A stretch of DNA of 64,000 bases from an uncultured Lachnospiraceae bacterium (GCA_910587095.1 CAJUMJ010000030.1:1-64000), one strand, 5' to 3'. Positions 42,680 to 50,092 are shown, counted from the stretch's first letter. Notes: a model not told the origin generated them from the letters alone. Numbers and translations are program-made.

Positions 42680-43051
42680 TTAGTCTTCGTCCCGAAGTGC
42701 TGCAAGCTTTGAAACGGTCTTCTTTTCCTTCGGCGGCAGAAGTTCGATCAACTGTTTCATGTTCGACGTGTATGAACGGGCGTAACGGTCATATGTGGCG
42801 ACTGCCGGATTTTCTTTTATGAATTTCTGCGAAGCGTTCTTCGTTTCCGTCTGCAATCCGTTTTCGATCATTTCCTGCCGGGCCGCCTGCATAGCGACTT
42901 TCTGGAAGGCCACTTCTTCAATGATCTTCACGACAAGCTCTTTTTTGTTTTCGTCTTCTATCCCTGCGAACATTTTTTTAATTTTCCGAAATTCCTTCCC
43001 GATATTCTTATCGGACAAGATCGGCTCTGTATCTTTTTTCATTTCAGGCAA
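42680..43051 (-). CDS. P27-family small terminase subunit
   Basis: A protein of about 123 aa that recognises phage DNA for packaging. It stands just before the large terminase. The C-terminal text ATYDRYARSYTSNMKQLIELLP resembles the P27 terminase end. AAGGGGGG lies 7 nt before a TTG (43051); the alternative ATG is at 43042. Either start leaves the family region intact. Confidence 0.8.
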   Translation of the reverse strand: MPEMKKDTEPILSDKNIGKEFRKIKKMFAGIEDENKKELVVKIIEEVAFQKVAMQAARQEMIENGLQTETKNASQKFIKENPAVATYDRYARSYTSNMKQLIELLPPKEKKTVSKLAALRDED

Positions 43052-43136
43052 AATATAACCCCCCTTCATACGTGCGCGACTTTGCAGAGTTTTTTTGAAG
43101 TCACTCCCTCGGTTCTTTGTAGGCGCCTAAAAATGC

Positions 43137-43154
43137 GCATACCGGGGGGTATGC
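43137..43154. other. candidate packaging (cos-like) inverted repeat in the HNH-terminase gap
   Basis: The 185-bp gap 43070-43254 has no gene. It holds GCATACC-GGGG-GGTATGC, a 7-bp inverted repeat with a G/C centre, and an A/T-rich hairpin CGCAC/GTGCG at 43177-43204. The stretch between an HNH nuclease gene and terminase is where HK97-like phages carry cos. Function is inferred from place only. Confidence 0.4.
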
Positions 43155-43254
43155 TGCGGAATTTCTGCCAATTCGCAACGCACGAAATAAAATTATTTTT
43201 GTGCGAAAATATATTCGATTTCATTTATTTTTCAGACTGTTTTCATATCCTTTT

Positions 43255-43578
43255 CTATTCGTTTGGTATTAAACGACCGTCTTTGTCAAAGGAATAGCGC
43301 TTCTTCTTCGCCTTATGTTCTTTGTTGTGGTGATCGTCGCATATCCCTTCTAAGTTATCAAAGGATAATGTCACGCGCGGATCGTTGATATTGTCCGGTG
43401 TGATATGTCTTCTATGGTGTACGATTGTGATCGGCTGCACTTCTTCAAGGCTTCGTGTCCCTTCTTTAAATTCCTTCATACACCTTTCGCAATACCCGCC
43501 GGAAGCTTTGATAAACGCGGCCCGCGTCTTCTTCCATGCGTCAGACTTATAAAACCATTCTGCGTACTGCTTCGCCAT
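43255..43578 (-). CDS. phage HNH endonuclease
   Basis: A 107-aa HNH nuclease. GGYCERCM and CDDHHNKEH supply zinc and catalytic residues, and IVHHRRH carries the first His of the HNH motif, with N in NDPRVTLSFDNLEG. HNH proteins next to terminase take part in specific DNA cleavage at packaging in cos phages. Confidence 0.9.
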   Translation of the reverse strand: MAKQYAEWFYKSDAWKKTRAAFIKASGGYCERCMKEFKEGTRSLEEVQPITIVHHRRHITPDNINDPRVTLSFDNLEGICDDHHNKEHKAKKKRYSFDKDGRLIPNE

Positions 43579-43582
43579 TGTG

Positions 43583-43963
43583 TCACCCTTTCCGGCGCCT
43601 GCTGCCCGGCGTCGCTTTCTTTCCTGCCTGCTGCCGAATGATCCCTAAATTCTGCGCTACCAGATAACAGAATTGCTTCCGGTATTCGTAGAAAAGAGAA
43701 CGACAACAATATGTTTCACCGCTTAATTCCCACGGCGTATTATAAAGCAAAGACTTATATATTTTCTGAATGATGATTTCCCGGACTTCTTCGGTCACTT
43801 CTCCAAGATCAAGATCCTTCTTTGCCTTCTCAATAGCTGCCGTCGCCTTCGTGTCGAAGGGCGTTTTCTTTCCTGCCTGCTGCCGCTTCTGGCGCTTTTC
43901 GTCGGAATGGATCACGGCTTTAACTATTTTCTTTTCGTCATTGTCAAGATAAAAACGCCCCAC
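43583..43963 (-). CDS. late-gene regulator-like protein (RinA/ArpU-like)
   Basis: A 126-aa basic helical protein. The C-terminal core SGETYCCRSLFYEYRKQFCYLVAQNLGI resembles the sigma-factor-like region of RinA/ArpU/DUF-type activators that stand before the terminase genes in Firmicutes phages. This place supports a role in late transcription. The C-terminal tail is arginine-rich and encoded over a CCTGCTGCC motif. Homology is moderate. Confidence 0.6.
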   Translation of the reverse strand: MGRFYLDNDEKKIVKAVIHSDEKRQKRQQAGKKTPFDTKATAAIEKAKKDLDLGEVTEEVREIIIQKIYKSLLYNTPWELSGETYCCRSLFYEYRKQFCYLVAQNLGIIRQQAGKKATPGSRRRKG

Positions 43964-43987
43964 GCTTCCGGCCCCCTTCCTGCATAA

Positions 43988-44602
43988 CTACAAAATTTCT
44001 ATCCCTTCCAGATACTTCCAGAAGTCCGCTTCTTCGTCTTCCTGATCCGGCGTCCGTATTCCTGCCATAAGATAGCAAGTATTATTTCCCCAATACATGA
44101 AGGGCGCTGTCGGGCAAGTCGTCACTGGGCCGATCGGTTCATATTCTCCGCCTTCATAGTCGATAGCTTTCGGATCTATCAGGTCAATAAATATTTCAGA
44201 TACGGCCGTTACGTGCCGCGTTGCGCCGTCTTCCTGAATGAAGCGGATCACTTTGTCGCCCTGCTGCCCTAAAAGCTTTGTTACCCTGAAACGACATTCA
44301 CACTTTTTGAAGGCTGCAGGAAGATTGAATATTTCTTTCTGTTCAATTTCGTATTGGTTCCCCATGTCTTTAATTGCTTTGAATACTTCACCCACGGCCG
44401 GAAGATCGCCGCTTAATTCAATGATCGCCGCTTTCGCTTCCTTCGGCATTTCATCAGCAGAGAACCACATCACCCACCAACCGGAAGAAATATAATAACC
44501 TTCCGAAGCTTCCGCACTTTCCGCCATATGTCCCACGGTAAGCCCGGCGCCTTTATAGGCCGCCTTAAACATTCGCTTTAAAACTGTTTGTTTGAAAAAC
44601 AT
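43988..44602 (-). CDS. phage early-region hypothetical protein, 204 aa
   Basis: Starts at ATG 44602 after AGAAAGGGGAATAAAC. Soluble alpha/beta protein; residues 25-50 are aromatic-rich (GYYISSGWWVMWF) and the second half carries two cysteines (TTCPTAPFMYWGNNTCYLM). I do not recognise a family. It lies between the VRR-NUC nuclease and the late regulator. Confidence 0.55.
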   Translation of the reverse strand: MFFKQTVLKRMFKAAYKGAGLTVGHMAESAEASEGYYISSGWWVMWFSADEMPKEAKAAIIELSGDLPAVGEVFKAIKDMGNQYEIEQKEIFNLPAAFKKCECRFRVTKLLGQQGDKVIRFIQEDGATRHVTAVSEIFIDLIDPKAIDYEGGEYEPIGPVTTCPTAPFMYWGNNTCYLMAGIRTPDQEDEEADFWKYLEGIEIL

Positions 44603-44605
44603 TGT

Positions 44606-45115
44606 TTATTCCCCTTTCTTTCTGTTCTCTTTGTAAAATTCGCATTTCCTACAAGGCGACGCCGGAAAGACTTCTTCCGGGACGCCTTCGCAAGCGCCGA
44701 ACATTTTCAGTGCTTCTTCGCAATTCACCAGATCGAAGCCGTCAGCACGTGAAAGATAATTCCGAATGATTTCGCGGGCCTGCTCTGCGCTGTATGCTAC
44801 TTTTGCCATGTTCCCGGCTTCCTGCAAGGCTGCCATATATTCGCGCTGCGCCTTCGTCGGGCGATTGCTGCCGAATTTCATTTCGATATACAGCGCGTTA
44901 TATCCTTTCCGCGCAACCGGAAGACAAATATCAGGGACGCCCGCTTTCATTCCTTCGGCCTTCATAATCTGCCCCGTGGTCTGTTTCCGCTTTCCTTCGT
45001 TCGGTACATGGTACATCAACGCAAGTTCCGGTATATATTCCGCCTGCTGTCTGGCCCATGTGAAAAGCTTGATCTGTTCTGTCGTTTCCGACGCCTTCAT
45101 GTTTTGCAATCTCAT
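44606..45115 (-). CDS. VRR-NUC domain nuclease
   Basis: A protein of about 169 aa (ATG at 45115 after GGAAAGGTGG). The PD-(D/E)XK core of VRR-NUC is visible: HVPNEGKR, GVPDICLPV and LYIEMKFG give the Asp, Glu and Lys. A zinc-like CRKCEFYKE ends it. Such small nucleases are common in phage replication or recombination modules and may resolve branched DNA. Confidence 0.88.
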   Translation of the reverse strand: MRLQNMKASETTEQIKLFTWARQQAEYIPELALMYHVPNEGKRKQTTGQIMKAEGMKAGVPDICLPVARKGYNALYIEMKFGSNRPTKAQREYMAALQEAGNMAKVAYSAEQAREIIRNYLSRADGFDLVNCEEALKMFGACEGVPEEVFPASPCRKCEFYKENRKKGE

Positions 45116-45137
45116 TTTTGCCACCTTTCCGCGCTTT

Positions 45138-45151
45138 ATATTGCGCAATAT
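45138..45151. promoter_or_regulatory. 14-bp palindrome upstream of the VRR-NUC gene
   Basis: A perfect ATATTGCGCAATAT just after the Rep stop and ahead of the ribosome site of the nuclease gene. Confidence 0.65.
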
Positions 45152-45156
45152 GTTTT

Positions 45157-46017
45157 TTAATCCCGAACCATACGGGCGTATATGTAATAGCCGCCGTTTA
45201 TTCCGTTGACGTTCACTTCCGCGTCAATGAATTTATAGCCGGGATATTTTTTTAAAAGCTGCTTTTTCAAGAATTCGTGATCCGTCGCCATGCGTTCGGC
45301 TGTCTTCTTCCCGAATTTTGAATAGCTGCGGGAAACTTCCGGCTTTTTCAACCCCCGCGAAGCGCTCCACCGTTTTTTTCCCTTCGGATCCTTTGTCAGA
45401 TAATGTACGAGCCCCGTTATATGTGTATCAGGATCAGGATCAAGGCGGCGCGTCTGCGTCCTGCTGCCATGTGTCCACATTTTTTCTAATTCGTCCCGGT
45501 CTTCGTCCCCTGAAAAAATCATATGGTGGTGACAACGGATCCCCTTCTTCGGATCGTCTGAATATTCTGTCACATAGATATATTTCAGATTTTCTTTTCC
45601 CTGCTTCTTCCTTTTCCGGTTTACTTTCCTGATAAAGTTCCCGAAGATCTTCGTCGCTTCGTCTATACTCCCCGGAAGATGGTCTTCGTCATAGCTGAAT
45701 GTCCCCCAAAGATCCCCCTTTCCAAAATTAGCGGCCGTCAAATTATTCAGATAGCGACGCGCCCTTTTGTCATTTAGATTTTTTTGTGAAGGTCTGCTTT
45801 CCCTCTTTCGCTTCGTCCGTGGTTCGTCCTGCTTCTTCCCGAACGACGGATATATGTCAGCTTCTAACTGATCCCCCGCCTTCGTTGTTGTGGTTCTATA
45901 CAGACTGTTGATCTGCTTCCCCTTCAACATCTGTTCAAGTTCCCATTCTGTCAGGGTGTCGATCTGCTTCTGATATACTTCTTCATAATCGTAATTATCA
46001 TAGTGTTTTCTTTTCAT
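45157..46017 (-). CDS. HUH-family replication initiator-like protein
   Basis: A 286-aa basic protein. Motif II reads IRCHHHMIFSG (HUH), and GLVHYLTKDPKGKKRW gives a tyrosine followed by Lys in the Y-motif place. WGTFSYDEDHLPG may be motif I. This is the pattern of rolling-circle or HUH-endonuclease initiators that nick an origin and join to its 5' end. It is the only clear replication initiator in the prophage, which lacks recognisable helicase, primase or polymerase genes. Phage replication is thus inferred to depend on it and host enzymes. Confidence 0.75.
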   Translation of the reverse strand: MKRKHYDNYDYEEVYQKQIDTLTEWELEQMLKGKQINSLYRTTTTKAGDQLEADIYPSFGKKQDEPRTKRKRESRPSQKNLNDKRARRYLNNLTAANFGKGDLWGTFSYDEDHLPGSIDEATKIFGNFIRKVNRKRKKQGKENLKYIYVTEYSDDPKKGIRCHHHMIFSGDEDRDELEKMWTHGSRTQTRRLDPDPDTHITGLVHYLTKDPKGKKRWSASRGLKKPEVSRSYSKFGKKTAERMATDHEFLKKQLLKKYPGYKFIDAEVNVNGINGGYYIYARMVRD

Positions 46018-46121
46018 GTTCCCCCGCCTTCTGTCTTCATAAAATTATGATCTGTATTCTTTACGGTAAGTTAATACCCATTACAAGGCCGGGAAGCCTT
46101 CGCCCCGCGCTTTCGCTTTTA

Positions 46122-46139
46122 CTTCCTTATAATAGGAAG
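46122..46139. other. A/T-loop hairpin upstream of the HUH Rep gene
   Basis: CTTCCT-TATAAT-AGGAAG, a 6-bp stem in the 130-bp gap 46018-46147 ahead of the Rep gene. Rep nick sites often lie in such loops, so this is a candidate origin; a plain hairpin is the null. Confidence 0.35.
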
Positions 46140-46147
46140 AAACCCGT

Positions 46148-46378
46148 TTACAATTTCGGGCCGCTTTTTGTCTTATGCTGAACCGTCAGATCGTTTTCGC
46201 CGTCTGATATGGACGCAATAGCGGGCAGAAGAACGATCTTTTTCTGCCCTGCATTACATACCATTTCAAATACTTCCGTATGGAAAGACTGCCCCGGTTT
46301 GAACACGCTTTCGATCCTGATTTCTGTATCTTCTGGAAGATCCTTTGTCATTTCCCGGAATTGTTTCAAATTATACAT
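46148..46378 (-). CDS. small phage early protein, 76 aa
   Basis: Starts at ATG 46378, directly after AGAAAGGGG and the palindrome ATATTGCGCAATAT. The text LKQFREMTKDLPEDTEIRIES resembles small phage proteins with a short helix and a beta-hairpin. Function unknown. Confidence 0.6.
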   Translation of the reverse strand: MYNLKQFREMTKDLPEDTEIRIESVFKPGQSFHTEVFEMVCNAGQKKIVLLPAIASISDGENDLTVQHKTKSGPKL

Positions 46379-46390
46379 ATTGCGCAATAT
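46377..46390. promoter_or_regulatory. 14-bp palindrome at start of the 76-aa gene
   Basis: ATATTGCGCAATAT between AAAGGGG and the ATG; the same design as at 23950, 25129 and 48829. Confidence 0.7.
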
Positions 46391-46397
46391 CCCCTTT

Positions 46398-47105
46398 CTA
46401 ATTGCTTGTTATGAAATTATCAATATATGAAGAAAATTCAGCTTCGCGGGCCATGATTTCGGAAGAATACGCCGAAGAAAAGATCCCGGCGTCCCACAAT
46501 TCCGCGGCGCCTGCTTCGCCCATGTTGTAGCACATCAGAACGGCTTCCACTTCTCCGTATTTGTCGAATAACTCCCGAAGCATATAGACGCCCGCTTCCA
46601 CGTTTTCGCGTGTGTCGAATAGGTCTTTGAAGCCCATTTCCGCAAGTCTGGCGGAATTGCAATCGTTTATTTGCATTAGTCCACTATCGCCCGTTTTTGA
46701 ACGCGCGGAAGCGTCAAAATCGCTTTCATGCTCTATCATAGCCATAACAAGCGTATAGGCGATTTTATAATCGTTGCATATATCAAATATTTCCTTCTGG
46801 TCTTCTTCTGTCATAGGCACGTCAAGCGGTACGAAAGAAGGCCCGGCCGCCTGATCGTTGCCCTTCTGCGGTGTCGCCTGCTGCCGGGCGGCCTTATATG
46901 AAACGGCTGCTTCGCTTGCCTGCGCCTGCTGCCCTGCCGCTTCCTTTTCCGGTGCTGCGGAAGCTTTCATCAGGAACAAAACAACAAGCGCCGTTAAAAT
47001 GATTTTCACCACATACGCAAATAACGACACGGAAAGCCGGATCAGCTTTCGGCGCCTGCTTCTTCTGCGAATATGCCTTTTATATCCTTCCTTTTTCGAT
47101 CTCAT
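46398..47105 (-). CDS. membrane-anchored lytic transglycosylase (SLT domain) in the early region
   Basis: A 235-aa protein: basic N-terminus (KRHIRRRSRRRK), one membrane helix at about residues 26-46, a low-complexity Ala/Gln linker, then an SLT domain (residues about 105-205) with the catalytic Glu in MIEHESDFD and the motif SGLMQIN. A second motif, MCYNMGEAG, fits the family. Its place among early genes, away from tail and lysis modules, is unusual. It could remodel the wall during infection or alter the lysogen surface. Confidence 0.85.
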   Translation of the reverse strand: MRSKKEGYKRHIRRRSRRRKLIRLSVSLFAYVVKIILTALVVLFLMKASAAPEKEAAGQQAQASEAAVSYKAARQQATPQKGNDQAAGPSFVPLDVPMTEEDQKEIFDICNDYKIAYTLVMAMIEHESDFDASARSKTGDSGLMQINDCNSARLAEMGFKDLFDTRENVEAGVYMLRELFDKYGEVEAVLMCYNMGEAGAAELWDAGIFSSAYSSEIMAREAEFSSYIDNFITSN

Positions 47106-47352
47106 TTTCTACCCCTTCCGAAATGGTGTTAAACGTCAGCTTTACAGACTTCGGCAGCCGCAAATATGTTTCTTCATACCAGATCAGAGCCTTATATATT
47201 CGTCCGAATTCTGCCCGATTTCTTTCTACTGCTGCCCGAAGACGCTTGTTTTCGTCTGTAACCTTTATAACGTAGGCTTGAAGGGCTTCTATTTCTGCGA
47301 TTACTTCTTCCCGGATCCGGTCTTCCGCGATCGCGCTTTCAATTTTTGACAC
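47080..47352 (-). CDS. coiled-coil phage early protein, 90 aa
   Basis: Starts at GTG 47352 after AAAGGCGGGG. Mostly helical with a heptad stretch around EIEALQAYVIKVTDENKRLRAAVERN. It overlaps the transglycosylase gene by 26 bp. Function unknown. Confidence 0.6.
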   Translation of the reverse strand: MSKIESAIAEDRIREEVIAEIEALQAYVIKVTDENKRLRAAVERNRAEFGRIYKALIWYEETYLRLPKSVKLTFNTISEGVENEIEKGRI

Positions 47353-47400
47353 TTTGACATTTCCCCGCCTTTCTGCTATAATGATTAAAGGTTAAATTCC

Positions 47401-47447
47401 TTACGGATCCGGATCAAAGGTTCCCCGCCTTCTGTCCGGATCCGTAA
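47401..47447 (+). terminator. 13-bp perfect inverted repeat, terminator-like in the plus direction
   Basis: TTACGGATCCGGA and TCCGGATCCGTAA flank a 21-nt loop and are followed by TTTTTATG on plus. On minus, where all nearby genes read, the stem is followed by GGAATTTAACC and no U-tract. It would stop antisense transcripts or shape the HAD-gene mRNA end. Confidence 0.6.
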
Positions 47448-47450
47448 TTT

Positions 47451-47816
47451 TTATGTTTCAAAATTGAAGCCCGCCGGAAGGACTGTAAAATGTCCGGCGT
47501 TTGGGTTCACGGCCCGATCATCTATGTAAAAATCGGCGTTTATTTTCCGTGTATCGCCGCCGTATAACTCTATCAGTTCAGGAAGGTTTTCATTTACAGT
47601 GTCAAATTCAAGCCCCCAATCCCGGCAATATTTAACGGCCGCTTCCAACTGTTCGCCGTTTCTGCATGTGTCCAGAATTACGCGGGCGCCGTTCTTTTTC
47701 TTCTCTATCAGGAAATTAAAAAGAATTTCGTTCGGTTCCCCAAGTTCCGGCCAACGCCCCCGCGAAAGTGTGCCGTCAAAATCAACTGCATAGATAATAT
47801 TTCCGCTTCTGTCCAT
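47451..47816 (-). CDS. HAD-like phosphatase
   Basis: A 121-aa protein with motif I YAVDFDGTLSRG, motif II VILDTCRNGEQ and a late acidic pair FYIDDRAVN. This is the minimal HAD hydrolase core; phages carry such small phosphatases, sometimes acting on nucleotides or 5'/3' polynucleotide ends. No kinase domain is attached. The leader AAAGGAAGCTGAAATC is the same as before the tail chaperone gene. Confidence 0.82.
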   Translation of the reverse strand: MDRSGNIIYAVDFDGTLSRGRWPELGEPNEILFNFLIEKKKNGARVILDTCRNGEQLEAAVKYCRDWGLEFDTVNENLPELIELYGGDTRKINADFYIDDRAVNPNAGHFTVLPAGFNFET

Positions 47817-47820
47817 GATT

Positions 47821-48048
47821 TCAGCTTCCTTTCTTTTCCAATATTTTCCCGATCATTTTTTCCAATGTCTTATTACTCCAGTTTCTTTTTTGCTTGCTTC
47901 TGATTTCTTCAACCTTCCGAATATAGTCTTCTTCTTCCATTCCCGAAAGTTTTTCATTTGCACATAGCATTATGTCGCTGTACGGCTCCCCGCATAGGCC
48001 AATAATTGAACAATTTCCACAATGTTGATGTAATTCTCCTATTTTCAC
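47821..48048 (-). CDS. small cysteine-rich phage protein, 75 aa
   Basis: Starts at GTG 48048 after AAAGGCGG. The N-terminal half has four cysteines (CGNCSIIGLCG and later MLC) plus His, a likely small metal site; the second half is a basic helix. It overlaps the next gene by 4 bp. Not recognised. Confidence 0.55.
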   Translation of the reverse strand: MKIGELHQHCGNCSIIGLCGEPYSDIMLCANEKLSGMEEEDYIRKVEEIRSKQKRNWSNKTLEKMIGKILEKKGS

Positions 48049-48194
48049 GCGGGCCGCCTTTCCGCCTGCTGCCGCGGGCAAGTCATAATATGAATATCAA
48101 GCGCCGGAAGGCTCCGGATCGCTTCGGTCAGTTCTGCTTCTGTTTTTATCCCTATCTTTTCAAGGGCCTTTTTCAATTCTTCGATTTTATTCAT
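48045..48194 (-). CDS. small phage protein, 49 aa
   Basis: ATG at 48194 after AAAGGACGGCTGAAA. Residues 2-28 form a charged helix-turn (KIEELKKALEKIGIKTEAELTEAI in parts), with a basic tail over a CCTGCTGCC motif. Overlaps both neighbours by a few bases. Function unknown. Confidence 0.5.
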   Translation of the reverse strand: MNKIEELKKALEKIGIKTEAELTEAIRSLPALDIHIMTCPRQQAERRPA

Positions 48195-48549
48195 TTTCAG
48201 CCGTCCTTTCATTCTCAAATAAAAGCATTTCTTCACTTGACAAGATCGCATTTCGCGCCATAGCTGCGCATATCGTCGCGGCCGCTGCAAGGTCAACCGC
48301 GATCCGGTAAATTCCGGTATATGCTGCGTGAAGGACTTCGGGATCCTGATCTGCCTTCTTCTTTGTCAGCGTCCAGATCCCTTCTATGTGTTCATCAAGG
48401 GCCTGCGCTTCGTTCCATGCTTCTTCTGTCGCTGCCTTCGCCGCTGCGTATGCTTCATAGCATGAAGAAAACGCCGGGAATTCCTTCTTTACTTCTTCAA
48501 GTTCTGCGTCTGCAAGGCGCCGTATTTCGTTCTTTGCTGCTTCGTTCAT
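48187..48549 (-). CDS. phage early-region hypothetical protein, 120 aa
   Basis: An all-helical, Ala- and Glu-rich soluble protein (AYAAAKAATEEAWNEAQALDEHI in parts), overlapping the upstream gene by 4 bp. No family recognised. Confidence 0.55.
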   Translation of the reverse strand: MNEAAKNEIRRLADAELEEVKKEFPAFSSCYEAYAAAKAATEEAWNEAQALDEHIEGIWTLTKKKADQDPEVLHAAYTGIYRIAVDLAAAATICAAMARNAILSSEEMLLFENERTAENE

Positions 48550-48830
48550 ACCTGATCCCCCTGAATGTAAATATCGTAATAGCTGCGGTATTCTAAGTCT
48601 TTAGCAGAAAAGGAAGCCGTAAGATCCGGTTCCATAGGCGGCAGAAGACCGCGTTTTATATAGTCTTTGTGGCATACATCATTAGCAAATATCAATTTCA
48701 ACACGTCCCGGCCTTCATATTCCGGCGGTAAAATAGTGTTAAATGCTATGTGCAATACTTCCTTTTCGCTTTTCTTGATCCTGATCCGGGCAGAAGGCGG
48801 GATAATTGCTTGAATGTCTTTTACTTTCAT
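48546..48830 (-). CDS. phage early-region hypothetical protein, 94 aa
   Basis: Starts at ATG 48830, after AAAGGGG and the palindrome. Beta-rich with IIPPSARIRIKKSEKEV and a short acidic C-terminus. No family recognised. Neighbours overlap, so it is part of the early operon. Confidence 0.55.
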   Translation of the reverse strand: MKVKDIQAIIPPSARIRIKKSEKEVLHIAFNTILPPEYEGRDVLKLIFANDVCHKDYIKRGLLPPMEPDLTASFSAKDLEYRSYYDIYIQGDQV

Positions 48831-48842
48831 ATTGCGCAATAT
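48829..48842. promoter_or_regulatory. 14-bp palindrome at start of the 94-aa gene
   Basis: ATATTGCGCAATAT between AAAGGGG and ATG. Confidence 0.7.
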
Positions 48843-48849
48843 CCCCTTT

Positions 48850-49080
48850 CTAATAAATGTAGATTTTTAAGGCATAGCGCCCGGCTTCTTCCGGCAGTGC
48901 TTCGGGAATGATAAATTTTATCATGCGTTCCGTGTCCACTTCGTCGCGGGCCTTCGCTGCCACGCCTTTATATAAAATCTGGTCTTCGTCCTGCTCCCCT
49001 GCTTCTTCATCAATAACCCGGATAAGCTGCGCCGGGCCGATCAGCGTGAAAAAGTCTTTCAATTTTATATCTGCTTTCAT
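48850..49080 (-). CDS. possible separate 76-aa protein at the 3' end of the methyltransferase frame
   Basis: An in-frame ATG at 49080 is preceded by AGAAAGGGGACAAA, a good ribosome site. The product (MKADIKLKDFFTLIGPAQLIRVI...) does not look like part of a methyltransferase. No stop separates the two, so it can be read both as a C-terminal extension and as its own protein. Confidence 0.5.
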   Translation of the reverse strand: MKADIKLKDFFTLIGPAQLIRVIDEEAGEQDEDQILYKGVAAKARDEVDTERMIKFIIPEALPEEAGRYALKIYIY

Positions 49081-49556
49081 TTTGTCCCCTTTCTGGTCTT
49101 CGCTGCGGAATATCACCAACATAGAAGGAAACGGGGCCGCGTCTTTGCTGCCGCCGAATTTCAAGCGCCCTTTTATGAAGCGGACTTCCGCTTTTTTATA
49201 TATGTACTTGTGAAATGCCTTCGTATCAGTACGCGCCGGAATAAGCATAACGACGACCGTTCCCGGCTTCCTGCTTTCGTTGTAACACTTTTCGATCCAA
49301 TCCCCCGTTGACTTTCCCCCGTAGGGCGGATTGCGGAAAACGGAAGATCCCCCCCCCATTCCTGCAAAAGTCCGTTGTCTTCTTCGGTGAAATAGCGTTC
49401 GCACTTGTGATTTTCTGCGCTTGCGCATGGATCCAAGTTGAAGTGAAATTCTTCGTTTAATTCATCAAAAAGATCCTGCGGCGTCGCCCAATCCTGCCGG
49501 GCGCTGCTGAACATAGCCGCCCTTTTTTCTGTTATTTTCTGTTTATCTTCATTCAT
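48850..49556 (-). pseudogene. phage N6-adenine DNA methyltransferase, frame broken at a G9 tract
   Basis: The first frame (49556 down) carries the phage N6A-MTase start: QDWATPQDLFDELNEEF and NLDPCASAENHKCERYF. The catalytic NPPYGG and the rest (CYNESRKPGTVVVMLIPARTDTKAF) lie in another frame. The switch falls on nine consecutive C on plus (49359-49367); ten or seven would join them. So it is either a phase-variable gene, an assembly error at a homopolymer, or a decayed gene. The leader AAAGAAAGGAATTTAACC equals that of the chimeric miaB. Confidence 0.8.
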
Positions 49557-49579
49557 GGTTAAATTCCTTTCTTTTTGCT

Positions 49580-50092
49580 TTATTTATCTTTTTCCAGATT
49601 GCGGCCGCAAATAGGACAGTATTTAATTTTTATGTTTTCAGTAAAACCCGGATAAGCTTCATCAAAAATCTGTAAATACGCTCCCTGAATTGAAACAAAA
49701 ATTCGCGGATCCGTTCCTTCTATAACTGCCAATGTTTTCCCCGGTGTTTTGCAACATTCGCATATGTCGCGCTTTTCCGTCACCTTTTTATAAATTTCTT
49801 CCGCGAATGTTTCCGCTTCTTCTTCGTTGAACGGCTTCCCTTCGCAATACTGCATAAAGTGCTTGTATTCATGCGCAAGTGTTTTTATCAGGCTTTCTTC
49901 CCCGCCCGGCATATCTCCCGCGATAAATATTTCTAATTTTTCCGGTACAAACACGCCAAAGCCGAAGCCTTCCGGCGTTTCTATTGTGTCGTAACCTTCC
50001 ATAACGTGAACGATCGCCCTTTTATCCTGCGGATAATTGTCAATCAAATAATTTGACGCTTTTAAAAAGTTGCTGCTTACAATCTCTAACAT
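49580..50092 (-). CDS. phage metallopeptidase-like protein with zinc-ribbon end
   Basis: A 170-aa protein. TLAHEYKHFMQYCEGK contains HExxH, and a downstream EEEAETFAEE could give the third ligand, as in small phage zinc peptidases. Two cysteine pairs, CECCKTPGK and CPICGRNL, form a likely zinc ribbon. The cell target is unknown; such proteases can cut repressors in mobile elements, but that is only a suggestion. Confidence 0.65.
   Translation of the reverse strand: MLEIVSSNFLKASNYLIDNYPQDKRAIVHVMEGYDTIETPEGFGFGVFVPEKLEIFIAGDMPGGEESLIKTLAHEYKHFMQYCEGKPFNEEEAETFAEEIYKKVTEKRDICECCKTPGKTLAVIEGTDPRIFVSIQGAYLQIFDEAYPGFTENIKIKYCPICGRNLEKDK

Noticed and set aside
49173..49428. Two separate genes at the methyltransferase
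   Set aside because: The pieces are the two halves of one methyltransferase split at the G9 tract.
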